NCBI GenBank assembly: GCA_947384055.1
Contig: CANDFO010000015.1
Span: 1 to 42,626 of the forward strand
Source: an uncultured Flavonifractor sp.
GTDB taxonomy: Bacteria; Bacillota; Clostridia; Oscillospirales; Oscillospiraceae
DNA length: 42,626 nt
Direction of reading: 5' to 3'
Shown: positions 24,676 to 32,711 of the stretch, piece after piece
How the letters are laid out: every line of letters begins with the position of its first letter
Numbering within the stretch: the first letter of the stretch is position 1
Program-made: the position numbers and the translations under genes
Notes under the pieces: model-generated
What the model saw: the letters and a program-made list of their open reading frames with translations, nothing else
Database searches by the model: none
Told to the model about the DNA's origin: nothing

Positions 24676-25473
24676 GTGGAAGCTTTGCGGGCAAAACTGA
24701 AGAGCCGGGACGGGGCGTCCCTCCTGCTGGCGCTGCTGTTTCTGCTGGTGTGCATGATGGTCGCCGCCTCCGTGCTGATGGCGGCGGTGTCCAACGCGGG
24801 CAGGGCCCGCAGCGGCAGAGAGGAGCACCAGAAATACCTGGCGTTGTCCTCGGCCCTTCAGCTGGTCTGCGGAGAGCTGGACGGCGCGTCCTACTGCGGA
24901 AGGTATGGATATGAGATAGATCCGCAATATGAGGAGGTCGGCCTTGACCCGGATGGGAATCCAATTAAGGAATTCAAATACAACATCCATACCTATACGC
25001 AGCGAGAGGGTTCCTTTACCTTCAGCGGCGATGGACTGGAGAAGGAAATCCTGCCCCTGGTCAACGATTTGGACAGGATCTTTGCAGACCAGTTCAAGCT
25101 GGAGGATGGCACGGAAGTACCTGGAGATCTTTACTATTATACCAAGCGGGAAGACACCGCTATGCAGCTTGTGAGTCCGTTTACCCTGGCGCTGACGCCG
25201 GACGTGGGCCAGACCGCCCACCCGGAGCGGACAGGTCTGGGGGAGGAAGTGACCGTTACGGTGGAGCTGGAGAAGACCTCCGGCATACTCCGTGTGACGG
25301 CGGCGCTGGGCAGCAAGGGCGCTGACGGGTACGTCTATACGATGGAGGCGGAGCTGGAGCCCAACCCAGCCCCGAAGACTGCCCTGAAACTTGACACTAC
25401 GGCCGGAGCTGACAGAGAGACCGGGAAAATTACCTGGACCCTGGTGAGCGTTACAAAGGGGGCGGGCGGATGA
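24676..25473 (+). CDS. PilX-like minor pilin
   Basis: 265 residues with a short basic leader, then GASLLLALLFLLVCMMVAAS, the hydrophobic N-terminal segment of PilX-N type minor pilins, which lacks the usual Glu at position 5. The remainder is a soluble domain of no recognisable family, rich in charged residues and beta-prone. The start is GTG at 24676 with GGGAGG 8 nt upstream. It follows the giant prepilin by 28 bp and overlaps the next gene (ATGA), fitting a minor-pilin complex that initiates the pilus. Confidence 0.75.
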   Translation: MEALRAKLKSRDGASLLLALLFLLVCMMVAASVLMAAVSNAGRARSGREEHQKYLALSSALQLVCGELDGASYCGRYGYEIDPQYEEVGLDPDGNPIKEFKYNIHTYTQREGSFTFSGDGLEKEILPLVNDLDRIFADQFKLEDGTEVPGDLYYYTKREDTAMQLVSPFTLALTPDVGQTAHPERTGLGEEVTVTVELEKTSGILRVTAALGSKGADGYVYTMEAELEPNPAPKTALKLDTTAGADRETGKITWTLVSVTKGAGG

Positions 25474-25802
25474 GCGGCAAACTGCATGGAAACAGAGGCG
25501 AGACCGTGGTGGAAGTGCTGGCCGCGGTGCTCATCTGCGCGCTGTCGGTGGCGCTGCTGTTCGGGAGCGTTATGGCCTCTGTGCACATCAACGAGACGGC
25601 GGAGAAAACCGACGAAAGGTTTTATGAGGGCCTTTCCAGGGCGGAGGAGCAGACGGCGCCGCCGTTGGACAGCGGGTCTGTGGAGCTCGTCTTAAAGAGT
25701 GCCCCGCCGCCGGACCCGCAGCCCGCCCGGACGGTGGATGTGGATATTTTTGGGGAAAGCGGGCTGTTCTCCTACGCCGGGAAAGCGGGTGCGGGGCCGT
25801 GA
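25470..25802 (+). CDS. PilV-like minor prepilin
   Basis: 110 residues. The prepilin signal is NRG then ETVVEVLAAVLICALSVALL, with cleavage after Gly and Glu at position 5; a Glu rather than Phe at position 1 is common in Firmicute minor pilins (GETLVES type). The rest is short, ending in a Pro-rich tail, so it probably has only a small head. The start overlaps the upstream stop (ATGA) and the stop overlaps the downstream GTG. Confidence 0.8.
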   Translation: MSGKLHGNRGETVVEVLAAVLICALSVALLFGSVMASVHINETAEKTDERFYEGLSRAEEQTAPPLDSGSVELVLKSAPPPDPQPARTVDVDIFGESGLFSYAGKAGAGP

Positions 25803-26293
25803 AGCGGAAACTGCGGAGCAGCGGCGGTTTGACTCTGGTGGAGATGCTCTGCGCGGTGGCGCTGCTGGTGCTGCTGGTGTTGATGCTGAACACAGGGTTG
25901 GAGATGGCGCTGAGGAGCTATCGGAGTCTGACGGCGGAGGCGGAGACGCAGCTGCTGCTCTCCACGCTGGCGGACGCCCTGGCGGACGACCTGCGGTATG
26001 CCCGGGACGTGGCGGTAGACGCCGGAGGGAAGGTTACATTCAACGGCGGAGAGGCTCTGGAGGTAAACGCGGCGGGTCAGCTTATGTCCGGCGGGAGGCT
26101 GGTGCTGCCGCCGGGAGCGTATGGAAACGGCGGCTATGAGGCCGACGGCAGCAAAAAAGGCGCTTACAAGGTGGAGGAGCCGGAGCTCAGCTACAGCGGC
26201 GGCTGCTTTACCATAAAACTGGAGGTCAGGCAGATGGAGGGGGAGATTTCCGCGCAGGCGGAGTTCGTCGTCCGCTGTCTGAACGGGAGATAG
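25799..26293 (+). CDS. PilW/PulJ-like minor prepilin
   Basis: 164 residues. SGG then LTLVEMLCAVALLVLLVLML is a canonical prepilin peptidase site with Glu5; a helix (LTAEAETQLLLSTLADALADDLRYARD, about residues 39-65) and a beta-rich C-terminal head follow, as in PulJ/PilW. GTG start at 25799 in a GTGA overlap with the previous gene. Together with the three upstream genes it forms a four-gene minor-pilin cluster. Confidence 0.85.
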   Translation: MKRKLRSSGGLTLVEMLCAVALLVLLVLMLNTGLEMALRSYRSLTAEAETQLLLSTLADALADDLRYARDVAVDAGGKVTFNGGEALEVNAAGQLMSGGRLVLPPGAYGNGGYEADGSKKGAYKVEEPELSYSGGCFTIKLEVRQMEGEISAQAEFVVRCLNGR

Positions 26294-26304
26294 GGGGGAA
26301 CACC

Positions 26305-28008
26305 TTGAAGTATATCCGGCTCGGCGACCTGCTGGTGAACAGCGGGACGATTTCCCAGCAGCAGCTGGACGAGGCCCTGGCCCTTCAGGAGGGCAGCGGC
26401 GAGCGCCTGGGCGCGGTACTCCAAAAGCACGGCTTTATCACGGAAAAACAGCTGATTGATACGCTGATGAGCCAGCTGGGGGTGGAGTTCATCGACCTGA
26501 ACGCCTACAGCATTCCCCCGGAAATGGCCCAGATTCTGCCCAAGAATATTGCGAAAAAATATATGGTGGTGCCGGTACGGGCCACCCGTACGGATCTGCA
26601 CCTGGCGATGGCCGACCCGCTGAACTTTGTGGCGGTGGAAGAGGTGCAGTCCGTCACCCGGCGGCGGGTGATTCCGCTCATTGCCACAGCCTCGGCCGCG
26701 GAGCGGGCGGTGCAGAACCTCTACAGCAATCAGGGGGCAATGCGGGCCATTGAGGACATGCAGCGGGACCTGCTGGGCAGTCAGTACGGAACCGCCGCCG
26801 GCGCGGTGGCGGGCGCCCAGAGCGTGGCCGTGGACAGCGACGAGGCGGACGCGGCGCCGGCCATCCGCCTGGTGAACTCGGTTATCGACCGGGCGTGCAC
26901 CGAGGGGGCCAGCGACATCCACATGGAGCCCGGGGAAGAGGGCATGACCATCCGAATGCGCATTGACGGCGCTCTGCGGTCCATCATCACGGTGCCCCGG
27001 GAGCTCCAGACGTCGGTGATCTCCCGCATGAAGATTATGGCCCGCATGGATATTGCCCAAAAGCATATCCCCCAGGACGGCCGCACCAACGTGACCGTCC
27101 GGCAGGAGACCATGGACCTGCGCATCTCCACACTGCCCACCATCCACGGGGAGAAAGTGGTGGTCCGGCTCCTGCGCAAGACGCCGGAGCTGGCTTCCCT
27201 GGAGGGCATCGGCCTGATGGGAGAGAATCTGGAGCGGTTCTGCCGTCTGGTGGACAACACCACCGAAGGGGTAATCCTGATGGTGGGACCTACCGGTTCC
27301 GGAAAGACATCCACCCTGTACGCCATGATTGACCGGCTGAAAAGCGAAGAGGTCAACCTGGTCTCCCTGGAGGACCCGGTGGAATATCACATCGGCGGGG
27401 TCTGTCAGGTGCAGATCAATGAAAAAACCGGCCTGACCTTTGCCAGTGTCCTGCGCTCTGTTCTGCGCCAGGACCCGGACATTATCGCCGTAGGAGAAAT
27501 CCGCGACGGCGAGACCGCCGAAATTGCCATGCGCGCCGCCATGACGGGCCATCTGGTGCTGTCCACCGTCCACACCAACAGCGCGGCCTCGTCCATTGAC
27601 CGCCTGCTGGACATCGGCGTGGAGCCCTACCTGATCGCGGGGGCGGTGAAGGGCATCATCTCCCAGCGGCTGGTGCGGCGCGTCTGTCCCCACTGCCGGA
27701 AGGAATACGTTCCCTCCCCCGAGGAGGCGGCTCTGATGGGCTTTCCGCCGGGCGAGTACCGGTTTTACAAGGGGACGGGCTGCGGCGAGTGCTTCAACAC
27801 CGGCTACCGCGGGCGCACCGGCGCCTTTGAGATTCTGAACGTCACCCCCCGTGTGCGGCAGGCCATCCACGCCCGCTCCCTGAAGGGGCTGGAGGAGGCG
27901 ATGGAGGCGGCCAGCTTCCAGCCCATTATGGAGAATTGCCGCCGCCTGGTACTGGAGGGCGTCACTACGGTGGAGGAAGTCCACCGCGTCCTCGGTTCTT
28001 TTTCTTGA
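26305..28008 (+). CDS. pilB: Type IV pilus extension ATPase with MshEN domain
   Basis: 567-residue GspE/PilB ATPase, the cytoplasmic motor for pilin polymerisation. The N-terminal MshEN domain has two tandem copies of the RLG-x2-L-x3-G-x6-L-x3-L-x2-Q pattern (beginning RLGDLLVNSG and RLGAVLQKHG), separated by exactly five residues, the c-di-GMP-binding arrangement of this domain. The core shows Walker A GPTGSGKTSTLYA, the Asp box, Walker B (IIAVGEIRDGETAEIA) and the His box (TGHLVLSTVHTNSA). A CxxC...CxxC zinc site (CPHCRKEY, CGECFNTGY) lies near residues 460-500. TTG start at 26305 with a GGGGGG ribosome site. The last codons (GSFS, TGA) come from a tandem repeat, see 27995-28043. Confidence 0.95.
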   Translation: MKYIRLGDLLVNSGTISQQQLDEALALQEGSGERLGAVLQKHGFITEKQLIDTLMSQLGVEFIDLNAYSIPPEMAQILPKNIAKKYMVVPVRATRTDLHLAMADPLNFVAVEEVQSVTRRRVIPLIATASAAERAVQNLYSNQGAMRAIEDMQRDLLGSQYGTAAGAVAGAQSVAVDSDEADAAPAIRLVNSVIDRACTEGASDIHMEPGEEGMTIRMRIDGALRSIITVPRELQTSVISRMKIMARMDIAQKHIPQDGRTNVTVRQETMDLRISTLPTIHGEKVVVRLLRKTPELASLEGIGLMGENLERFCRLVDNTTEGVILMVGPTGSGKTSTLYAMIDRLKSEEVNLVSLEDPVEYHIGGVCQVQINEKTGLTFASVLRSVLRQDPDIIAVGEIRDGETAEIAMRAAMTGHLVLSTVHTNSAASSIDRLLDIGVEPYLIAGAVKGIISQRLVRRVCPHCRKEYVPSPEEAALMGFPPGEYRFYKGTGCGECFNTGYRGRTGAFEILNVTPRVRQAIHARSLKGLEEAMEAASFQPIMENCRRLVLEGVTTVEEVHRVLGSFS

Positions 28009-28128
28009 GTTCTTTTTCTTGAAAGAAAAAGAACCAAAAAGAACGTTAATGCGCCGCCGGGCCGGGCAAAGCCTCCCGCCCGCCGCCCGGTAACGGAACC
28101 CGGTTCTTTTTCCGCAGCGAAAAAGAAC
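27995..28128. repeat. Hairpin repeat region between pilB and pilT
   Basis: GTTCTTTTTCTTGA occurs twice in tandem (27995-28008, ending in the pilB stop, and 28009-28022). The second copy forms a perfect hairpin GTTCTTTTTCTT/AAGAAAAAGAAC (28009-28034). A related hairpin GTTCTTTTTC/GAAAAAGAAC lies at 28103-28128, so the 120-bp region is bounded by inverted repeats. The same motif appears inverted at 34435-34469 upstream of pilM. Confidence 0.8.
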
Positions 28129-28161
28129 GCAGACGGATAAAACTGCAAAAGGAGACCGGAT

Positions 28162-29250
28162 ATGACAATAGAAGCGTATGTTGCCAAGGCCCTGGAGCTG
28201 AAAGCGTCGGACATTCATCTGGTTTGCGGGCTGACGCCCCGGTGCCGCGTAGACGGCAGCATCCGGGAGATGGAAGCGCGTCCCCTTACGGAAGCGGACT
28301 GCCTGGGCATCGCCAGGGAGCTGGCCGGGGAGAGCTTCGACCAGGCCCAGGCCGTGGGCGAGGCGGACCTTGCCCTCACCGTGGCCGGGGTCCGGTGCCG
28401 CGTGAATCTCTTCCGGCAGCAGGGGACCTGGTCCACCGCCCTCCGCCTGCTCAACGACCATATTCCCGACCTGTCCGAGCTGGGCCTGCCCAAGGTGGCG
28501 GCGGAATTCCCCGGCTACAGCCAGGGGCTGGTACTGATCACCGGCGAGACCGGCTCCGGCAAGTCCACCACCCTGGCGGCGATTCTCAACCAGATCAACC
28601 GGAACGAGCACAAGCACATCCTCACCCTGGAGGACCCCATCGAGTACGTCTACACCCCCGACAGGTGCGTGATCAATCAGCGGGAGATCGGCCGGGACAC
28701 CGGGAGCTTTGCCGCCGGACTGCGGGCCGCCCTCCGGGAGGACCCGGACGTGATTCTGGTGGGCGAGATGCGCGACCTGGAGACCATCGAGACCGCCCTG
28801 ACCGCTGCGGAGACCGGCCACCTGGTATTCGGCACCGTGCACACCAATTCCGCCGCCGACTCCATCGACCGCATTGTGGACGTGTTCCCCGCCCAGCGGC
28901 AGCAGCAGATCCGCCTCCAGCTCTCCATGTCTCTGAAAGCGGTGCTCAGCCAGCAGCTCCTGCCCAGGGTGGGCGGCGGCCGGGTGCTGGCCTGCGAGGT
29001 CATGAAAACCGACGGGGCCATCCGCAACCTGATACGGGAGGGCAAGACCCCCCAGATTGTCAACTCCATCCAGACCACCGGGAGCATTGGCAATATCCTG
29101 ATGGACAAGGCCCTGCAAAATCTGGTGTCGGCGGGGACCATCAGCCAGCAGACCTATCAGAGCGCCCTGCGGGACCAGGGGACGGCCGGCAAGACCCCCG
29201 CCGACCCCGGCCGGGGAGCCCCCGGCTTCAAGCGGCCCCCCCTGCGGTAA
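28162..29250 (+). CDS. pilT: Type IV pilus retraction ATPase
   Basis: 362 residues, normal for PilT. KASDIHLVCGLTPRCRVDG is the N-terminal PAS-like part; Walker A is GETGSGKSTTLAA; the Asp box is ILTLEDPIEYV; Walker B is DPDVILVGEMRDLETIE; the His box is TGHLVFGTVHTNSAADSI; and AIRNLIREGK (about residues 290-299) is the PilT-specific AIRNLIRE motif needed for retraction. Its presence suggests dynamic pili able to retract or twitch. ATG with AAAAGGAG upstream. The C-terminal about 25 residues are Pro/Gly-rich and variable. Confidence 0.95.
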   Translation: MTIEAYVAKALELKASDIHLVCGLTPRCRVDGSIREMEARPLTEADCLGIARELAGESFDQAQAVGEADLALTVAGVRCRVNLFRQQGTWSTALRLLNDHIPDLSELGLPKVAAEFPGYSQGLVLITGETGSGKSTTLAAILNQINRNEHKHILTLEDPIEYVYTPDRCVINQREIGRDTGSFAAGLRAALREDPDVILVGEMRDLETIETALTAAETGHLVFGTVHTNSAADSIDRIVDVFPAQRQQQIRLQLSMSLKAVLSQQLLPRVGGGRVLACEVMKTDGAIRNLIREGKTPQIVNSIQTTGSIGNILMDKALQNLVSAGTISQQTYQSALRDQGTAGKTPADPGRGAPGFKRPPLR

Positions 29251-29262
29251 AGGAGGCGCGCC

Positions 29263-30471
29263 GTGCCCACTTACAAATACGAGGCGTCCTACGCCAGCGG
29301 GGAGCGGGTCTCCGGCGTGGTGGAGGCGGTGAGCCGCAACGACGCCGTGGCCCAGATCCGGCAGACCTGCGAGGTGGTCCTCTCCCTGAAGGAAATCCCC
29401 AAAGCCGCCTCCGCCGACCCCCTGGCCCGCTTCCAGAAAATCAGCGCCAAAAGCCTGGCCCTTACCTGCCAGCAGTTTTCCATTATCCTCAAGGCCGGCC
29501 TGCCCCTGGTCCAGACGGTGGACCTGGTAGCGGGACAGAGCAATGACAAAGCCCTGGGGCGGCTCCTGCGCCAGGTGTCCGAGGACGTCTCCAACGGCTG
29601 GAGCCTCAGCTACAGCTTTACCCAGCGGGGCGGGAAGCTCCTGCCCGTGACCTTTATCGAGACCGTCCGGGCCGGCGAGGAGTCCGGCGACCTGCTGTCC
29701 GCCTTCCGGCGGATGGCCGACTACTTCGAGCGCATGAACAAGACCCGTGAGAGCGTGGTCAGCGCCCTGACCTACCCGTCCTTCGTCATTTTTGTGGCGG
29801 TGATTGTGGTGGGAATCATCATGGGCTACGCCGTGCCCACCTTTACCAGAATGTTCACCAGCATGAATATTGAGCTGCCCTGGGTGACGGTGGCGCTGAT
29901 TGCCGTATCCAACTTCTTTCAGCGGTTCGGGCTGGTGCTGCTGCTGCTTCTGGTGCTGATCATCGCGGGCGTCCGCATGGCCGGCATGACGGAGAAGGGC
30001 GGCATGGCCCTGTCCCGGGCCCAGCTGAAGCTCCCCATTGTGGGCGGCATCGTCCGCATGTCCGGGGCCAGCCAGTTTGCCCACACCATGAGCACCCTGC
30101 TGGCGGCGGGTATGCCCATTCTCCAGGCCATTGAGGTCTCCGGAAAGACCATGACCAACCGGTGCATGTCGGCGGATATCGCGGATACCCTGCCCGGCGT
30201 GGAGGGGGGCCGGAGCCTGGGCGAGTGCATGGCGTACAGCAAAGAGCTGCCCGGCATGCTGGTGGAGATGACCGCCGTGGGCGAGGCCACCGGGTCCCTG
30301 GAATCCACCCTTCAGGTGCTGGCGGAGTATTACGACAGCGAGGTGGACGTGCGGGTCAAGCGGGCCCTGTCCCTGCTGGAGCCGGCCATTATCGTGGTGC
30401 TGGCGGTTTTCGTCGTGTTTATCCTCATGGCGGTCTATCTGCCGATGTTCAGTATGTATTCCGCGATCTGA
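29263..30471 (+). CDS. pilC: Type IV pilus inner-membrane platform protein
   Basis: 402-residue GspF/PilC family protein with two homologous GspF domains (about 65-190 and 270-395) and three transmembrane helices (FVIFVAVIVVGIIMGYAV, LVLLLLLVLIIAGV, IIVVLAVFVVFILMAVYL). The first domain has FSIILKAGLPLVQTVDL, the second TMSTLLAAGMPILQAIEV, the usual paired signatures. PilC couples the PilB/PilT motors to the pilins. GTG start with AAGGAGG upstream, 12 bp after pilT. Confidence 0.95.
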   Translation: MPTYKYEASYASGERVSGVVEAVSRNDAVAQIRQTCEVVLSLKEIPKAASADPLARFQKISAKSLALTCQQFSIILKAGLPLVQTVDLVAGQSNDKALGRLLRQVSEDVSNGWSLSYSFTQRGGKLLPVTFIETVRAGEESGDLLSAFRRMADYFERMNKTRESVVSALTYPSFVIFVAVIVVGIIMGYAVPTFTRMFTSMNIELPWVTVALIAVSNFFQRFGLVLLLLLVLIIAGVRMAGMTEKGGMALSRAQLKLPIVGGIVRMSGASQFAHTMSTLLAAGMPILQAIEVSGKTMTNRCMSADIADTLPGVEGGRSLGECMAYSKELPGMLVEMTAVGEATGSLESTLQVLAEYYDSEVDVRVKRALSLLEPAIIVVLAVFVVFILMAVYLPMFSMYSAI

Positions 30472-30500
30472 CGACACGGGTTGAGAGATGGTGACGCCTT

Positions 30501-31001
30501 GTGAATGGAAAAAAGTATATATTCAGGGAAAACAAGGGGTTTACCCTGGTTGAGATGCTGATTGTAGTTGCGATTATCGCGGTTTTGATTGCGATATCCA
30601 TTCCGCTGGTAAGCGGGGCGCTGGACCGGGTGCGCCATACCGCCGATGCCGCCAACGAGCGGGCGGCCAGAGGCGCGGTAATGGTTGCCCATATCGTGGG
30701 GGGCGGCGTGGAGATTTGGAATGGTTCCATCATGCAGCCGGCGACGCTGAAATACGACGAAATTTACTACTATGACGCCGGCAGGGGATGTCTGGCGAAC
30801 ACAGGAACGCTGGAAGGATACGGCCAGTGCGCGAGAGGCGACCATATCGGTAAAATTATCGCGCTGAAAATGGATCAGCATGGAAACATCACCATGCGGT
30901 GGATCGACCAGCCGACAGGCACCGGCGGCGGCGCGGCCGTAAACGCCGCGTTTAACGGCCCCGACAACTGCTGTAGGCCCACGGACGTAAAACATTCGTG
31001 A
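30501..31001 (+). CDS. Type IV pilin, PilA-like (first of three)
   Basis: 166 residues. NKG then FTLVEMLIVVAIIAVLIAIS is a canonical major-type pilin N-terminus. The C-terminal head shares YGQC...G...HIGKII with the two pilins that follow, suggesting one family. It differs in having more cysteines (CC near the C-terminus) and a weaker ribosome site (GTG start at 30501). It could be a major or an accessory pilin. Directly follows pilC. Confidence 0.88.
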   Translation: MNGKKYIFRENKGFTLVEMLIVVAIIAVLIAISIPLVSGALDRVRHTADAANERAARGAVMVAHIVGGGVEIWNGSIMQPATLKYDEIYYYDAGRGCLANTGTLEGYGQCARGDHIGKIIALKMDQHGNITMRWIDQPTGTGGGAAVNAAFNGPDNCCRPTDVKHS

Positions 31002-31071
31002 TATTCCGGGCTGTGCCAACCCACGGCTTAGAATATATAAAATAAAACAGTCGAAAGAGAGGTAATGACTT

Positions 31072-31527
31072 TTGGAAAAGCTGAGAGCGAAGCTCAGAAG
31101 ACAGGGCGGCTTTACATTGGTCGAAATGCTGATCGTCGTAGCGATTATTGCCATTCTGATTGCGGTATCCATCCCTCTGGTAAACGGAGCGCTGGAAAAG
31201 GCCCGTGACGCTACGGACCAGGCCAACGAGCGTGCCGCCAAAGCGGAAGCCCTGCTGTATTTTACGGGTACTGCAAGTGATGAAGAACTTTTGGCATTTG
31301 GCGGTGGAACCACCGCTTATGCGCCTGGTACTAAGCTGGAAGGCTATTATGACGGACAGGAAGGTAAATTAGTAAAAAGCAAGGATGACATAAAAGAAGC
31401 TTATGGCCAGTGCACCGGTGGAACCAATTGCTACAGAGGAGCGCCGTCCCATATAGGATCTGTAATTAAAGTAACAGTAGAAACCGTAGGTTCAGTTAAG
31501 ATTGAATGGGAGACACTTAGTCCCTAA
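31072..31527 (+). CDS. Type IV pilin, PilA-like (second of three)
   Basis: 151 residues. QGG then FTLVEMLIVVAIIAILIAVS with Glu5; residues about 10-60 are almost identical to the third pilin, while the head differs. The head keeps YGQCTGG and SHIGSVIKVTV, with two close cysteines (about 30 residues from the C-terminus). TTG start at 31072 with an AGAGGT ribosome site. A hairpin at 31533-31572 follows. A likely major pilin. Confidence 0.92.
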   Translation: MEKLRAKLRRQGGFTLVEMLIVVAIIAILIAVSIPLVNGALEKARDATDQANERAAKAEALLYFTGTASDEELLAFGGGTTAYAPGTKLEGYYDGQEGKLVKSKDDIKEAYGQCTGGTNCYRGAPSHIGSVIKVTVETVGSVKIEWETLSP

Positions 31528-31532
31528 CCCCT

Positions 31533-31572
31533 AAAAAAGTTCCCTCCGCCACGGGTTGGCGTTCGGAGGGGA
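31533..31572. repeat. Hairpin downstream of the second pilin
   Basis: An A6 run, then TCCCTCCG (31541-31548) pairing with CGGAGGGG (31564-31571); the loop contains CGGGTTGGC (31552-31560). It is related to the hairpin after the third pilin, where the loop carries the reverse complement. Confidence 0.75.
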
Positions 31573-31621
31573 GAGAATCCCGATAGTTTGTGAGAAAAAT
31601 TGAATCACCCCGTGGAAAGGC

Positions 31622-31662
31622 ACAAGTCAATTGACTTGTAGTCTTACCCACGGGTAAGACTA
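31622..31662. repeat. Two adjacent palindromes upstream of the third pilin
   Basis: ACAAGTCAATTGACTTGT (31622-31639) is a perfect 18-bp palindrome; it is directly followed by TAGTCTTACCC/GGGTAAGACTA (31639-31662) with a 2-nt loop. They may be transcript processing or regulatory structures in the leader of the third pilin gene. Nothing else was recognised between 31573 and 31745. Confidence 0.7.
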
Positions 31663-31745
31663 GAGGGACTGTCTCCCCCTATAAAATCAGGGAGACGGGT
31701 TTCCGATGCCCGGGCCTGTCTCCTGGAAAAGGAGAAGGATTCAAG

Positions 31746-32198
31746 ATGAACAAGCTGAAAGCAAAACTCAAGAGGCAGGGCGGCTTTACATTGGTCGAGA
31801 TGCTGATCGTCGTAGCAATCATTGCTATTCTGATCGCGGTGTCTATTCCTCTGGTAAACGGCGCCCTGGAGAAGGCACGCGATGCCACGGACCAGGCCAA
31901 CGAGCGCGCCGCTAAAGCGGAAGTGCTGCTGTACTTTACGGGTGTAACCGAAGATACCCTTACGATTAACGGAACTGACTATACAGCTGGGTCTGCGATT
32001 GAAGATAGCGATAATGTCTATTATGACGCCAAAGACGGCAAACTTGTCAGCGGTACTGTACCAGCGGCTTATGGTCAGTGTACTGGAGGTACGGGTGATA
32101 AGTACAATACTGGTGCCTCTCATGTTGGTAAGGTAATTCAAGTTACTGTAAATGAACAAGGTGTTGTTGAATTTGACTGGGATACAGATGGTACTTAA
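31746..32198 (+). CDS. Type IV pilin, PilA-like (third of three)
   Basis: 150 residues. N-terminal half nearly identical to the second pilin at protein level but with many synonymous differences, so the duplication is not recent. The head is different and its DNA is visibly more AT-rich than neighbouring genes; it keeps YGQCTGG and SHVGKVIQVTV. It lacks the second head cysteine seen in the second pilin. ATG with AAAAGGAG upstream, the best ribosome site among the three pilins. Confidence 0.92.
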   Translation: MNKLKAKLKRQGGFTLVEMLIVVAIIAILIAVSIPLVNGALEKARDATDQANERAAKAEVLLYFTGVTEDTLTINGTDYTAGSAIEDSDNVYYDAKDGKLVSGTVPAAYGQCTGGTGDKYNTGASHVGKVIQVTVNEQGVVEFDWDTDGT

Positions 32199-32203
32199 AC
32201 TTT

Positions 32204-32248
32204 AAAAAAGCTCCCTCCGCAATATGCCAACCCGAGGCGGGAGGGAGC
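32204..32248. repeat. Hairpin downstream of the third pilin
   Basis: A6 run, then GCTCCCTCC (32210-32218) pairing with GGAGGGAGC; the loop holds GCCAACCCG (32226-32234), the exact reverse complement of the loop motif at 31552-31560. The hairpin lacks a T tail on the plus strand. Confidence 0.75.
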
Positions 32249-32269
32249 TGGGACGTCCGTAAAAACGGG

Positions 32270-32311
32270 CGTTCTCCAAGGGCCGCGAGGGTTCGCGGCC
32301 CTTGGAGAACG
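32270..32311. terminator. Strong hairpin between the third pilin and the orphan antitoxin gene
   Basis: A 19-bp perfect stem with outer part CGTTCTCCAAGG (32270 onward) and its exact partner ending at 32311, closed by a GGGT loop. No T run follows, so it may stabilise the 3' end of the pilin mRNA rather than terminate by itself. Confidence 0.6.
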
Positions 32312-32386
32312 TCTGAACGGTGGACAGGCGGATGAGAGAACAGCGGTGCAGACCTGCCGTTTGGAAGAATTAAAAGGAGGAAGACC

Positions 32387-32656
32387 ATGGGACAAGTGAT
32401 GGTAAGCATACGCATGGATGAGGAGCTCAAGCGGAACATGGAGCGCACCTGTCAGGAATTGGGAATGAATATGACCACGGCCTTTACGGTGTTCGCGAAA
32501 AAGATGAGCCGGGAGCACCGGATCCCCTTTGAGGTATCCGCGGACCCGCTCTATTCGGAGGAAAATCTCTCTGTTCTGCGGGACAGCCTGATTCAGCTGC
32601 AGGGAGGACAGGCGGTAAGCAAGCCCCGGCGAAAAAAGCGTGCGGCGGAGGGATAA
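32387..32656 (+). CDS. RelB/DinJ-family antitoxin without an adjacent toxin
   Basis: 89 residues. N-terminal ribbon-helix-helix domain (VSIRMDEELKRNMERTCQEL, then GMNMTTAFTVFAKKM) of the RelB/DinJ type; the C-terminal half, which would wrap the toxin, is short and ends in a Lys/Arg-rich tail. Clearly similar to the DinJ-like protein at 33198-33476. No toxin gene follows; repeat copy C comes instead. It may be a solitary regulator or a relic antitoxin that can neutralise the neighbouring toxin. Strong ribosome site AAAGGAGG 6 nt before ATG. Confidence 0.85.
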   Translation: MGQVMVSIRMDEELKRNMERTCQELGMNMTTAFTVFAKKMSREHRIPFEVSADPLYSEENLSVLRDSLIQLQGGQAVSKPRRKKRAAEG

Positions 32657-32690
32657 GGGCCCCGAAGGACCCGGACGGGCTCCATAAAAA

Positions 32691-32711
32691 AAGCGCCCCC
32701 TCCGGGGGCGC
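32691..32711 (-). terminator. Terminator hairpin with T run, displaced from the toxin gene
   Basis: GCGCCCCC/GGGGGCGC hairpin; on the minus strand it is followed by seven T. An exact second copy of the hairpin lies at 32918-32938 right after the toxin gene but without its T run. It seems that repeat copy C split and duplicated the terminator. Confidence 0.75.

Noticed and set aside
26191..30477. Very long open frame (1428 codons) on the minus strand opposite pilB, pilT and pilC
   Set aside because: It is antisense to three secure pilus genes, has a His/Gly/Gln-rich composition typical of reverse frames in GC-rich DNA, and shows no domain.
31572..31745. Promoter of the third pilin gene (TATAAA at 31680-31685)
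   Set aside because: No acceptable -35 sequence at the right distance; nearby palindromes make the match unconvincing.
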